Source of the DNA: a virus
IMG/VR virus record: IMGVR_UViG_3300032401_000008
Location: 1 to 64,000 of that record
Reading direction: 5' to 3' (one strand)
Length of the DNA stretch: 64,000 nt
Shown: in pieces, positions 51,088 to 58,154 of the stretch
Position numbering within the stretch: the stretch's first letter is position 1
Layout of the letters: each line of letters begins with the position of its first letter
Made by a program: the position numbers and the translations under genes
The notes under the pieces: model-generated
Told to the model about the DNA's origin: nothing
What the model saw: the letters and a program-made list of their open reading frames with translations, nothing else
Database searches by the model: none

Positions 51088-51351
51088 ATGTATTTTTGGA
51101 CATATACAAGCAAAAACGACGAAGATGACGATTGTGGAAGCTGCTCAAAAGGTTGTTGTTCCAGTAAAAATAATTCAAAAAAAGATTGTAAGTGTTCTGG
51201 ATCTTGCGGAGATGCTTGTAAGTGTAATAAGCCTATAAAAAATAATGATGGAAGAGACACTTGTTTTGTATGTGGAAATGACACCTACATAGCGGGCGGG
51301 GGCCAGTATAGGCTTTGTAAAAATAAAAGTTGCAAATGGTACAATAATTAG
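51088..51351 (+). CDS. Cys-rich metal-binding protein (metallothionein-like plus zinc ribbon)
   Basis: 87 residues with 13 Cys. Residues 16-46 hold nine Cys in CxxC, CC and CxC arrangements (CGSCSKGCC, CKCSGSCGDACKC), a density like metallothioneins, within Ser/Asn/Lys-rich sequence. Residues 58-87 form a zinc ribbon: CFVCGND then RLCKNKSCKW. It could bind zinc or copper. It precedes a decoration-type gene by eight bases; its last codons are repeated 4 kb downstream. Confidence 0.65.
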   Translation: MYFWTYTSKNDEDDDCGSCSKGCCSSKNNSKKDCKCSGSCGDACKCNKPIKNNDGRDTCFVCGNDTYIAGGGQYRLCKNKSCKWYNN

Positions 51352-51364
51352 GAAAAGCTATGTC
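51324..51364 (+). repeat. 41-base direct repeat, copy 1
   Basis: Covers the last codons of the Cys-rich gene and the start of the following gene. It matches 55380-55420 at 39 of 41 positions by my count, including an unbroken 33-base match. Confidence 0.9.
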
Positions 51365-51821
51365 AGTAAAAACATATAACTGGGATTTAGCTGCAAATGA
51401 TTCATTTAGAAGTATAGAGACCTTGTTATATAACATAAATACTATTCTTCAAGATACAATAGCCGAAAATAGTGTACTAGTAGCCAGTGTTGTTAATCAA
51501 GCTACTGGAACTTATAACTACTACATTGACATGTCTGGTTACAGACGCTTAGGTGTTCAGCTGTATTTACCTACTTTTACAGATGGGTCTACTATAAAAG
51601 TCTATGGCACTATGCAAAATGATGGGACTGTAGCAGCCTCCTGTGCTTATGCCGACATAACGGTCCCGGCATTCGGGGAAAGCAGTTTTACTGATACGGC
51701 ATTTTTACTGGATGACCTAGGTACTTGTGGTCTATTTCATTATATTAATATACGGGTAGTTATTGGTGCTGGTGGCGGCGGTGTTGATGCCTACACAATC
51801 TGGGCCAAGAAAACAAATTGA
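51360..51821 (+). CDS. Small decoration- or receptor-type protein, paralogue 1
   Basis: 153 residues. The start MSVKTYNWD and the C-terminal domain (YNYYIDMSGYRRLGVQLYLP, STIKVYG, DDLGTCG, YTIWAKKTN) recur in the genes at 55416 and 56005. All beta, jelly-roll-like. In the fibre block, so a virion surface part is likely; the middle differs between copies. Confidence 0.6.
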   Translation: MSVKTYNWDLAANDSFRSIETLLYNINTILQDTIAENSVLVASVVNQATGTYNYYIDMSGYRRLGVQLYLPTFTDGSTIKVYGTMQNDGTVAASCAYADITVPAFGESSFTDTAFLLDDLGTCGLFHYINIRVVIGAGGGGVDAYTIWAKKTN

Positions 51822-51874
51822 GTATACATATTTTAAAAAAGAACAACCTTACTATAAGAAAGGAAGCAAGTTTG

Positions 51875-51894
51875 CCTTGGCGTGCATGCTAAGG
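51875..51894 (+). terminator. Terminator-like hairpin after paralogue 1
   Basis: CCTTGGC (51875-51881) pairs with GCTAAGG (51888-51894) with one G-T wobble and a six-base loop, followed by TTTACTTACT. The U-tract is poor, so a weak terminator or a processing site. Confidence 0.35.
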
Positions 51895-51913
51895 TTTACT
51901 TACTGAAGTCCCC

Positions 51914-52429
51914 ATGAAAAAATTAATATTGTTTCTTGCCTTCTTTGTTGGGTGTTTTTCGTTTATTCAAGCAGACACAGGAAGGGCGGCTAATCTTCCC
52001 ATTAGAAGCACATCCATTACAGATGGAAATTCTAAAGCTATTCGTTCAACCGCTCTTGGAGATCTACTAACCATAGGGTATCCTTTGCTGCTTTCTGTTA
52101 ATGCTTCTAACTGTGTAGCGGCAACTGCGATCAGCACACAGTTTACACTACCAACTACCCCAAGTAAAGTATTTAGAATCTGTGGCGGCGGCGGTCTTTC
52201 GTCCTACGCTTTTATTTCTTGTGGGACGAACCCAACGGCTACAACAACCGCAGCTAGCGGGTTTGTACTGCCTCCTTTAGCAGACGGACAATGCCTGCCC
52301 GCCATGGAAATACAGGCGGCAAAATGTGCAGTGATAGGAGGATCTTCTGTTGGAGGAGCCTCCGCAGCTGGTGGGGCGGTATGCTTTCTTCAGCTGGTTA
52401 ACCCCACTGGACTTCCTGTAGGGTCGTGA
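51914..52429 (+). CDS. Exported protein of unknown function, first gene of the secreted pair
   Basis: 171 residues with a clear signal peptide: MKK, hydrophobic 4-18, then FIQA with a cut likely after A20; C14 after VG gives a near-lipobox as an alternative. The mature part is Gly/Ala/Ser-rich beta with several Cys (C48, C69, C82, C101, C110, C129 approx). The stop overlaps the GTG/ATG start region of the next gene. The GC-richer composition begins here. Confidence 0.65.
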   Translation: MKKLILFLAFFVGCFSFIQADTGRAANLPIRSTSITDGNSKAIRSTALGDLLTIGYPLLLSVNASNCVAATAISTQFTLPTTPSKVFRICGGGGLSSYAFISCGTNPTATTTAASGFVLPPLADGQCLPAMEIQAAKCAVIGGSSVGGASAAGGAVCFLQLVNPTGLPVGS

Positions 52430-52431
52430 AT

Positions 52432-55353
52432 ATGATGCGTACTGCAATAGTCTGTTTGCTTTTGCTTGTAGGACTAGCTGCAAAAGCAAATGACGATGAA
52501 GAAGGATATTCCCCAAACCTGCTGGTTATGTCCTATGATTTTACATACAACGGTAGATACACTACCTATAGTGGGATACCTTCTGGTTGTTGGACATTCG
52601 AAACTTCTGTTGGGGCGACCCTGCCCGCTGAATGCGCCGGGACTACTGTGCTTACCGTCGCAGGTAATCCTAGCAAAGTAACCGATGCGACCTATCCTAC
52701 CGGAATTGGAGCCACTTCTCCGCAAGGCTACGCCTATCGCCTGGACGGAACCGGAGACTATCTCTCAGTTTCTAATGGCGCGGGCGGATCAATATACAAC
52801 CCAGCAGGAGCATTCAGCATCTTTGTTGTAATAACACCGACTACAGGATTTACTACCGGGGATACAATTGTGTCCAAAGGCACGCCTACTGCCAACCAGC
52901 GCGGATGGCGCTTATATGCTAGCACGGCTACTACGGCTGCGTTTGCTGTCACTGATGATGGAACTTCTGGTGTTGGGCACATGACAACACTTACTAGATC
53001 TACAGCTTTTGCAGTCGGACGCCAGGCGTGTATTGTAGCCAGTTATTCTGGTGGAGTAGATGGTGCAATATCTGGCTTTTTGCTGGTTGACTCACTAGCG
53101 GCTACAACTAGTGCTGTCATGGATGGGCCTGTCTACGCTAATTCTGGGCCACTAACTCTAGGTGCGGATGGCGATACTACCGGGGATGCACCAATGGAGA
53201 TACACCATTTCGAGTACCTAGGGGGTGCAGCTCTAACTCAGGCCGAAGCACTTTATAAGTGTAGATACTGGTACGGGACTACTGCCGTTAAAGGATCAGC
53301 ATTGGCTATCACCTATTCAGTACCCGCAGCTTTTCCTTATGCTCCTCCTGATTCAGGGACTGAGCCTTGGCTGCTTACCCCCGCACCTAACTGCGCACGG
53401 GTTGGATCACCTGAAACTGGTAGAGGGGGCCTCTACGGTAGCTCGTCAATAACAAACAACCTGTACAGGGCGCAGATCTGCAAGACCGTCTCTGGAGGTC
53501 ACCCCTCTACAGGCGGTTGGGCAGTTCCAACTGAGGCTCCTGGGGATGGGTCTGCTGATGTGGTCTGTAGTACTACGAGATATGCTGAGGGCTATGAATC
53601 CCTGCGAATGGACCTAGTGGGTACAACCAGCGTGGCGCAGCAATGTTCGATTTGTTACACCTCTGCATCCGTAATTGCGGCCAAAACATATTTTAGTGCT
53701 CAAGTTTTACCCTCTGCTAACTCGACCCCAGTATTGACCCTAGAAGAATACGATACGGCGGCTTGTGGCACCTTGCTGGCGACAAATACTGCGACCTTGG
53801 TACTGGACACACCTGGCTGGGATTCCTATGGTGGGGCTATTGCGGCGGCGTCTTGGAACGCCTCCACCTCTAGTTATCGGATTTGCATGACTGAAACTTG
53901 TAATGGGGGCTGCACAACATATTGGGACGCTCCACAACTGCGGGCCTCAGGTACCCCGTCTGGGACCAGCGCTATCCCAACAGACGGGTTCTGCGGCGGG
54001 AATGCAGATTCGACAGCAGCTTGTGGACCCAGCAACTACGCTTTCGTAAACCCAATCCCTCCAGTTGGAAAATTTGAGATCGAACAGGTTCGGTCGTCAC
54101 CGTCAGACGGTACCGATACAGTATATACTTTGGTGGTCCCAAAAACTGGGGGGTCCTTTAATAACAGAATACAATGGGTGTTCTCTACCTTCACCCTGTA
54201 TGATTCTTTGGGCGTAGCCCATTCTGTATCTCCAGGGGTCTCATATAGTTATGCGAGCAACCATGAATTCAAAGCTGTAGCCTGGAGAGATACAAACCTT
54301 ATAGTGTCTACATCGGTTGACGACTATGAAGACGGAACTGTATTCTCTGGAGGAGCAACCGATGCTATGTCTGCAACTGGCTATATTGGAGGTACTGCCG
54401 CTAATTATAATGTCTGGACTAGATACCTGAAGATCCGCAAGAAGGTTACCGGAACTACTCTTAGTGGAGATCCCAACTGGTATCCTGACACCAACTATTG
54501 GTCGGTGGTTCAACTGGCAGACACACAGATTGTGGCAGAGTCCTGGCCTGCGGAACTAGCTCCTCAAGTTGAGTGGATCATAAACCACGCTACAGAACAG
54601 AAAACAGGAATGGTCATGCACCTAGGTGACGTAGTTAACACCGAGAATATAGTAGCTCAATGGACTGTCAGTGACACAGAGTTTTCCAAGTTTGATGCAG
54701 CCTCTTTAGCCTGGATGGTAACTCCTGGCAACCACGATTACGTAACCCCTTGGTCCTCTGATCCTTCAGCGGTGCCAACAACTTTTCTATCGTACTTCGG
54801 TCCAACGCGGTTCGAGCTAAAACCATACTGGGGTGGGCGCAGCCTCAACGAATTAAATACTTGGACAACAATTAGTCTAGGGGGAGTTACTTATATATTC
54901 CTTATGCTTGAGTTAGACACTCCCGCAGCTGCTATCACATGGGCAGAGTCTATTATCACTGCTCACCTCGGTGTGCCTGTGATTGTTGGGACTCACCAGT
55001 ATCTTCTCGACAACACACAGGCACGAAGCACAGTACCTGTTATTCGTACTGGCGGGGTTGGTGGAGACACATTATGGGCTATGCTAAAAACCCACGATGA
55101 AGTTAGAATGGTTTTGTGTGGTCACTATGTTAATGCTAGTGGTGATGGGCACTTAACTTCACTCAATGATGCAGGACACGATGTTCACCAGATAATTTCC
55201 AACTACCAAGAGCGTTACCACGGAAGTAATCAGCTTGTTCGGTTGTATAGAATATATCCAGCCCTCAATATGATGCAAGTTAGAACTTATTCGGTTAGGA
55301 CAGGCATGTGGGGCTTAGGATCACTAGAACGTTGGGATACCACTTGGCGATAG
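52432..55353 (+). CDS. Secreted LamG-like / metallophosphoesterase protein
   Basis: 973 residues from the ATG at 52432 (TAGGG eight bases upstream). Residues 1-19 are a signal peptide cut near AKA. About 50-270 is a LamG/concanavalin-like sandwich, 300-520 more beta domains with Cys pairs, and 690-960 a calcineurin-like phosphoesterase: D697 in LADTQ, D733 in LGDVV, N767-H768 in GNHD, H855 in GTHQY and H898 in GHY. The first metal motif reads D-x-Q rather than D-x-H. Base composition reaches about 55% GC in places against 25-35% around it, which points to acquisition from another source. A signal peptide on a fibre-block protein is unusual. The substrate is unknown. Confidence 0.75.
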   Translation: MMRTAIVCLLLLVGLAAKANDDEEGYSPNLLVMSYDFTYNGRYTTYSGIPSGCWTFETSVGATLPAECAGTTVLTVAGNPSKVTDATYPTGIGATSPQGYAYRLDGTGDYLSVSNGAGGSIYNPAGAFSIFVVITPTTGFTTGDTIVSKGTPTANQRGWRLYASTATTAAFAVTDDGTSGVGHMTTLTRSTAFAVGRQACIVASYSGGVDGAISGFLLVDSLAATTSAVMDGPVYANSGPLTLGADGDTTGDAPMEIHHFEYLGGAALTQAEALYKCRYWYGTTAVKGSALAITYSVPAAFPYAPPDSGTEPWLLTPAPNCARVGSPETGRGGLYGSSSITNNLYRAQICKTVSGGHPSTGGWAVPTEAPGDGSADVVCSTTRYAEGYESLRMDLVGTTSVAQQCSICYTSASVIAAKTYFSAQVLPSANSTPVLTLEEYDTAACGTLLATNTATLVLDTPGWDSYGGAIAAASWNASTSSYRICMTETCNGGCTTYWDAPQLRASGTPSGTSAIPTDGFCGGNADSTAACGPSNYAFVNPIPPVGKFEIEQVRSSPSDGTDTVYTLVVPKTGGSFNNRIQWVFSTFTLYDSLGVAHSVSPGVSYSYASNHEFKAVAWRDTNLIVSTSVDDYEDGTVFSGGATDAMSATGYIGGTAANYNVWTRYLKIRKKVTGTTLSGDPNWYPDTNYWSVVQLADTQIVAESWPAELAPQVEWIINHATEQKTGMVMHLGDVVNTENIVAQWTVSDTEFSKFDAASLAWMVTPGNHDYVTPWSSDPSAVPTTFLSYFGPTRFELKPYWGGRSLNELNTWTTISLGGVTYIFLMLELDTPAAAITWAESIITAHLGVPVIVGTHQYLLDNTQARSTVPVIRTGGVGGDTLWAMLKTHDEVRMVLCGHYVNASGDGHLTSLNDAGHDVHQIISNYQERYHGSNQLVRLYRIYPALNMMQVRTYSVRTGMWGLGSLERWDTTWR

Positions 55354-55379
55354 CCTAAAAAGTTTTCCAGTTTATTAAC

Positions 55380-55420
55380 TAAAAGTTGCAAATGGTACAA
55401 TAATTAGGAAAATCTATGTC
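55380..55420 (+). repeat. 41-base direct repeat, copy 2
   Basis: Repeats the end of the Cys-rich gene and the start of paralogue 1, here right after the phosphoesterase gene and running into paralogue 2. Confidence 0.9.
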
Positions 55421-55898
55421 GCTAAAAAAGTTTAACTGGGATGAAGATGAAAGTCTTTCTATTGATATAACACAATTAGGGGGGAATACTATTGCAACAG
55501 GATCAGGAGAAGTTACCGCAGGAACAATAAGAGTTGCAGTAGCATCGGAGAATAGCTCACTAGTATCAGAAACTGATCAAACAGCAGGCACTTACCATTA
55601 TTATATAGATATGTCTGGTTATAATAAGTTAAGTTTACAATTATATCTACCTACGTTTACAGCAGGATCTACAATAAAAGTGTATGGAACTAATCAAAGT
55701 AACGAGGCAGCTGACTCATGTGTTTACGGCGATATAACCTCCTCGGTATTTGGTATAAATAGTGTCATATCAACATCTTTCCTTGTAGATGACGTTGGTA
55801 CTTGTGGAATGTTTCGCTTTATACGAGTAACAGTAGCAATAGGTGCGGGCGGAAGTGGAATTGATGATTATACTATTTGGAGCAAGAAGTCTAACTAA
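55416..55898 (+). CDS. Small decoration- or receptor-type protein, paralogue 2
   Basis: 160 residues. The same plan as the gene at 51360: start MSLKKFNWD, an inserted variable part (about 12-50), then YHYYIDMSGYNKLSLQLYLP, STIKVYGTN, VGTCGMFRF and YTIWSKKSN. Its first codons and ribosome site lie in the 41-base repeat. Likely a virion surface protein. Confidence 0.6.
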   Translation: MSLKKFNWDEDESLSIDITQLGGNTIATGSGEVTAGTIRVAVASENSSLVSETDQTAGTYHYYIDMSGYNKLSLQLYLPTFTAGSTIKVYGTNQSNEAADSCVYGDITSSVFGINSVISTSFLVDDVGTCGMFRFIRVTVAIGAGGSGIDDYTIWSKKSN

Positions 55899-55913
55899 CA
55901 AAGAGCTTACACA

Positions 55914-55988
55914 ATGGCTTCTATAGTAAGTCAGAGAACAGTTCAAATTGTTAAAGGAATCCTTTCAAGAAGGCTTTTTGAAACGTAG
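55914..55988 (+). CDS. Very short basic peptide, doubtful
   Basis: 24 codons starting MASIVSQRTVQIV between paralogues 2 and 3, with AGAG upstream. It may be a leader peptide or chance. An AAAGG-AAT-CCTTT hairpin lies inside it. Confidence 0.25.
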   Translation: MASIVSQRTVQIVKGILSRRLFET

Positions 55989-56004
55989 AGATTAAGGAGA
56001 TATA

Positions 56005-57264
56005 ATGTCAATTGCTAAATTTAGTTGGGACGCTTCTGGCGCTACAGGTACAGCGATTATACAAGGTGAGTATACACCTCCAGCGGGTGATACGCAAATA
56101 ACTAATATACAAACAGATATAACCGGAAGATTAATTGTAGCTGGTGGCAGCGATGCTAATATCGTAGAGATTGGCGGTAACGCAATTGGTTCTGACGCAG
56201 GAGCCAGTACTGCGGGTACCTTGCGAACCGTAACTGCAAGCGATTCACCCGAGGTGACAGCACTGCAAATTATTGACGACTGGGATGAGGGTGACAGAGC
56301 CAAAGTCAACGTGATAGTTGGGCAGGCTGGAATAACCGCAGGTGTGGGCGCCGTAGCAGCTAACACCCCTCGCGTGACTCATGCCTCGGATGATCCTGTT
56401 ACGACCTCTGTGCAGATTATGGACGACTGGGACGAATCAGACCGCGCCAAAGTAAATCTTATTGCTGCTCAAGCAGGTATCACTGGTGGAAACGGCGCCG
56501 TAGCAGCTAACACCCCTCGCGTGACTCATGCCTCGGATGACCCCGTAACCACCGCTGTGCAGATTATGGATGATTGGGATGAATCGGACCGCTGCAAAGT
56601 CAACATCAATCTAAACGCAGGTGTGGCAGTATCGGTGAACTCAGGAGCTACTGATGCAGGGACTATCCGTGTTACTCTAGCAACAGACGGGCCTATTGGC
56701 TCTTGCACAAATACCGATGATTCAGCTATCGGAACTAAGGGTCTATCTATCGTCGCCAAAGCCAAGACCGCTCAGAGAGCAGCCGTAGCTGATGTTGACG
56801 CAGTACAAATAGTTTCTAATGAGTATGGTGAGTTAGTTGTCTCTGGTCATACTTGGGCTACTAGGTCTATTCGCTGTGAAGAAATTGACCCGCTCGATCA
56901 AAAGTATGTTGGTGAAACTATTGCAGTAGTAACAAATGCTACAGGCGCACCAACTACTTATAACTACTATGTTGATATGGGTGGATATACAAGTATTGGT
57001 TTCCAATGGGTATTATCTTTTAGCGCGGGAAGTACAATAAAAGTATATGGTTCACTACAAGATGATGGAACAGCTCCCGCTAGCTGCTCGTATAGCGATT
57101 TAACTACTGCCCTTTGGGGTGTAGCTTCAATAACCGCTAGCGGAACTAACTTTGATACTACGGGAACACTCGGTTTATGTAAATATGTGAAAATAGAAGT
57201 AATTATTGGTGTTGCGGGATCGGGGGCAGACGATTATACAATTTATTGTAAAAGAGCTTGGTAA
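56005..57264 (+). CDS. Decoration- or receptor-type protein with tandem repeats, paralogue 3
   Basis: 419 residues. Start MSIAKFSWD, like paralogues 1 and 2. Residues 90-215 are tandem units of about 49 residues with VQIMDDWDESDR, AGITxGxGAVAANTPRVTH. The last 120 residues repeat the paralogue C-domain (YNYYVDMGGYTSIGFQ, STIKVYG, YTIYCKRAW). AAGGAGA precedes the ATG. A longer arm built from the same tip domain. Confidence 0.65.
   Translation: MSIAKFSWDASGATGTAIIQGEYTPPAGDTQITNIQTDITGRLIVAGGSDANIVEIGGNAIGSDAGASTAGTLRTVTASDSPEVTALQIIDDWDEGDRAKVNVIVGQAGITAGVGAVAANTPRVTHASDDPVTTSVQIMDDWDESDRAKVNLIAAQAGITGGNGAVAANTPRVTHASDDPVTTAVQIMDDWDESDRCKVNINLNAGVAVSVNSGATDAGTIRVTLATDGPIGSCTNTDDSAIGTKGLSIVAKAKTAQRAAVADVDAVQIVSNEYGELVVSGHTWATRSIRCEEIDPLDQKYVGETIAVVTNATGAPTTYNYYVDMGGYTSIGFQWVLSFSAGSTIKVYGSLQDDGTAPASCSYSDLTTALWGVASITASGTNFDTTGTLGLCKYVKIEVIIGVAGSGADDYTIYCKRAW
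56347..56540 (+). repeat. 147-base tandem repeat within paralogue 3
   Basis: 47 identical bases at 56347-56393 recur at 56494-56540, a period of 147 bases (49 codons). The bases between are diverged but encode the same protein pattern. The two identical stretches keep the same codons, implying recent duplication or gene conversion. Confidence 0.85.
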
Positions 57265-57289
57265 ATACTTTTATATTTAGGAGCTAACC

Positions 57290-58066
57290 ATGGCAGATCT
57301 AATTGCAAGTCAACTAGTTAACTTAGACAATAGGGTATCCCTGGGACTTTCTGGAACAATTGAATCAACGAATTATGTACTAGAAGTTATAGAAAATCAC
57401 TTTCATACTGCACAACAGTGCTACGGTGCTTCTAGTAATAACTTCTCACGAGGGTCTACAGCAGCCTTTACTATCAACGCTGGAAGCGGAGCCTATGCCG
57501 AAGAAATCCAGCTTCACGACGGTACAGTAATAGAATCAGGAAGCACTACTAAGTATTTTGATATGAATACAATATATGCCTATAGCGTTGCTACAGCAAA
57601 TAGACTTATATTTCTTCAGTTTATGTACGGTACACAAAATACAGGCGTTACATGCACCTTTACAAATGCTACAGAAAAAGTTAACAAGGTTGCCCACGGG
57701 CTAACAAATGATACCAAAATAATGTTCTCCAACACGGGAGGAGCATTACCTACTGGGTTTGTTAACTATATTGTATACTATGTGGTCAATAAAAATAACG
57801 ATGATTTCCAAGTATCTCTGACAATTGGCGGTGCGGCTGTCACCATTTCTGATGATGGATCCGGAACAAATAAATATCACACGCTCAATCAAACTATACT
57901 CACAGAAACGTATATAGGTTTCGCTTCTACTTCTGCCGATTCGTACCCATTTGTTCTAAGCGCACTGAGGACTACATGTAACAATAGAGTATGGGTACGC
58001 GCTAAGGCAGAGGGTGGAACTAACAGTATCACATGTTTGTTTGGATTGCACACATACGGTGCGTAA
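57290..58066 (+). CDS. Virion surface protein, unknown
   Basis: 258 residues, beta-rich with Thr/Asn/Ser-rich strands; no repeats in common with the paralogues. It lies between paralogue 3 and the LamG-like proteins. TTAGGAG precedes the ATG. A decoration or fibre part is likely by position. Confidence 0.6.
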   Translation: MADLIASQLVNLDNRVSLGLSGTIESTNYVLEVIENHFHTAQQCYGASSNNFSRGSTAAFTINAGSGAYAEEIQLHDGTVIESGSTTKYFDMNTIYAYSVATANRLIFLQFMYGTQNTGVTCTFTNATEKVNKVAHGLTNDTKIMFSNTGGALPTGFVNYIVYYVVNKNNDDFQVSLTIGGAAVTISDDGSGTNKYHTLNQTILTETYIGFASTSADSYPFVLSALRTTCNNRVWVRAKAEGGTNSITCLFGLHTYGA

Positions 58067-58104
58067 TGCGTATTTTAAATTAGGCTATTTTAGGAGACAC
58101 ATAG

Positions 58105-58152
58105 ATGCATAGCTTTGTATTGTTTAGTATGCCTGCCTCAAATGAGGTATAA
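58105..58152 (+). CDS. Fifteen-codon leader-type peptide, doubtful
   Basis: ATG at 58105 preceded by TTAGGAG, then MHSFVLFSMPASNEV and a stop two bases before the GTG of the LamG-like gene. The ribosome site is good for so short a frame, which may couple translation of the following GTG gene. Confidence 0.3.
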   Translation: MHSFVLFSMPASNEV

Positions 58153-58154
58153 CC

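Noticed and set aside
55992-56366. 124-codon minus-strand frame opposite paralogue 3
   Set aside because: Shadow of the tandem-repeat region with Pro/Ala bias; no start signal.
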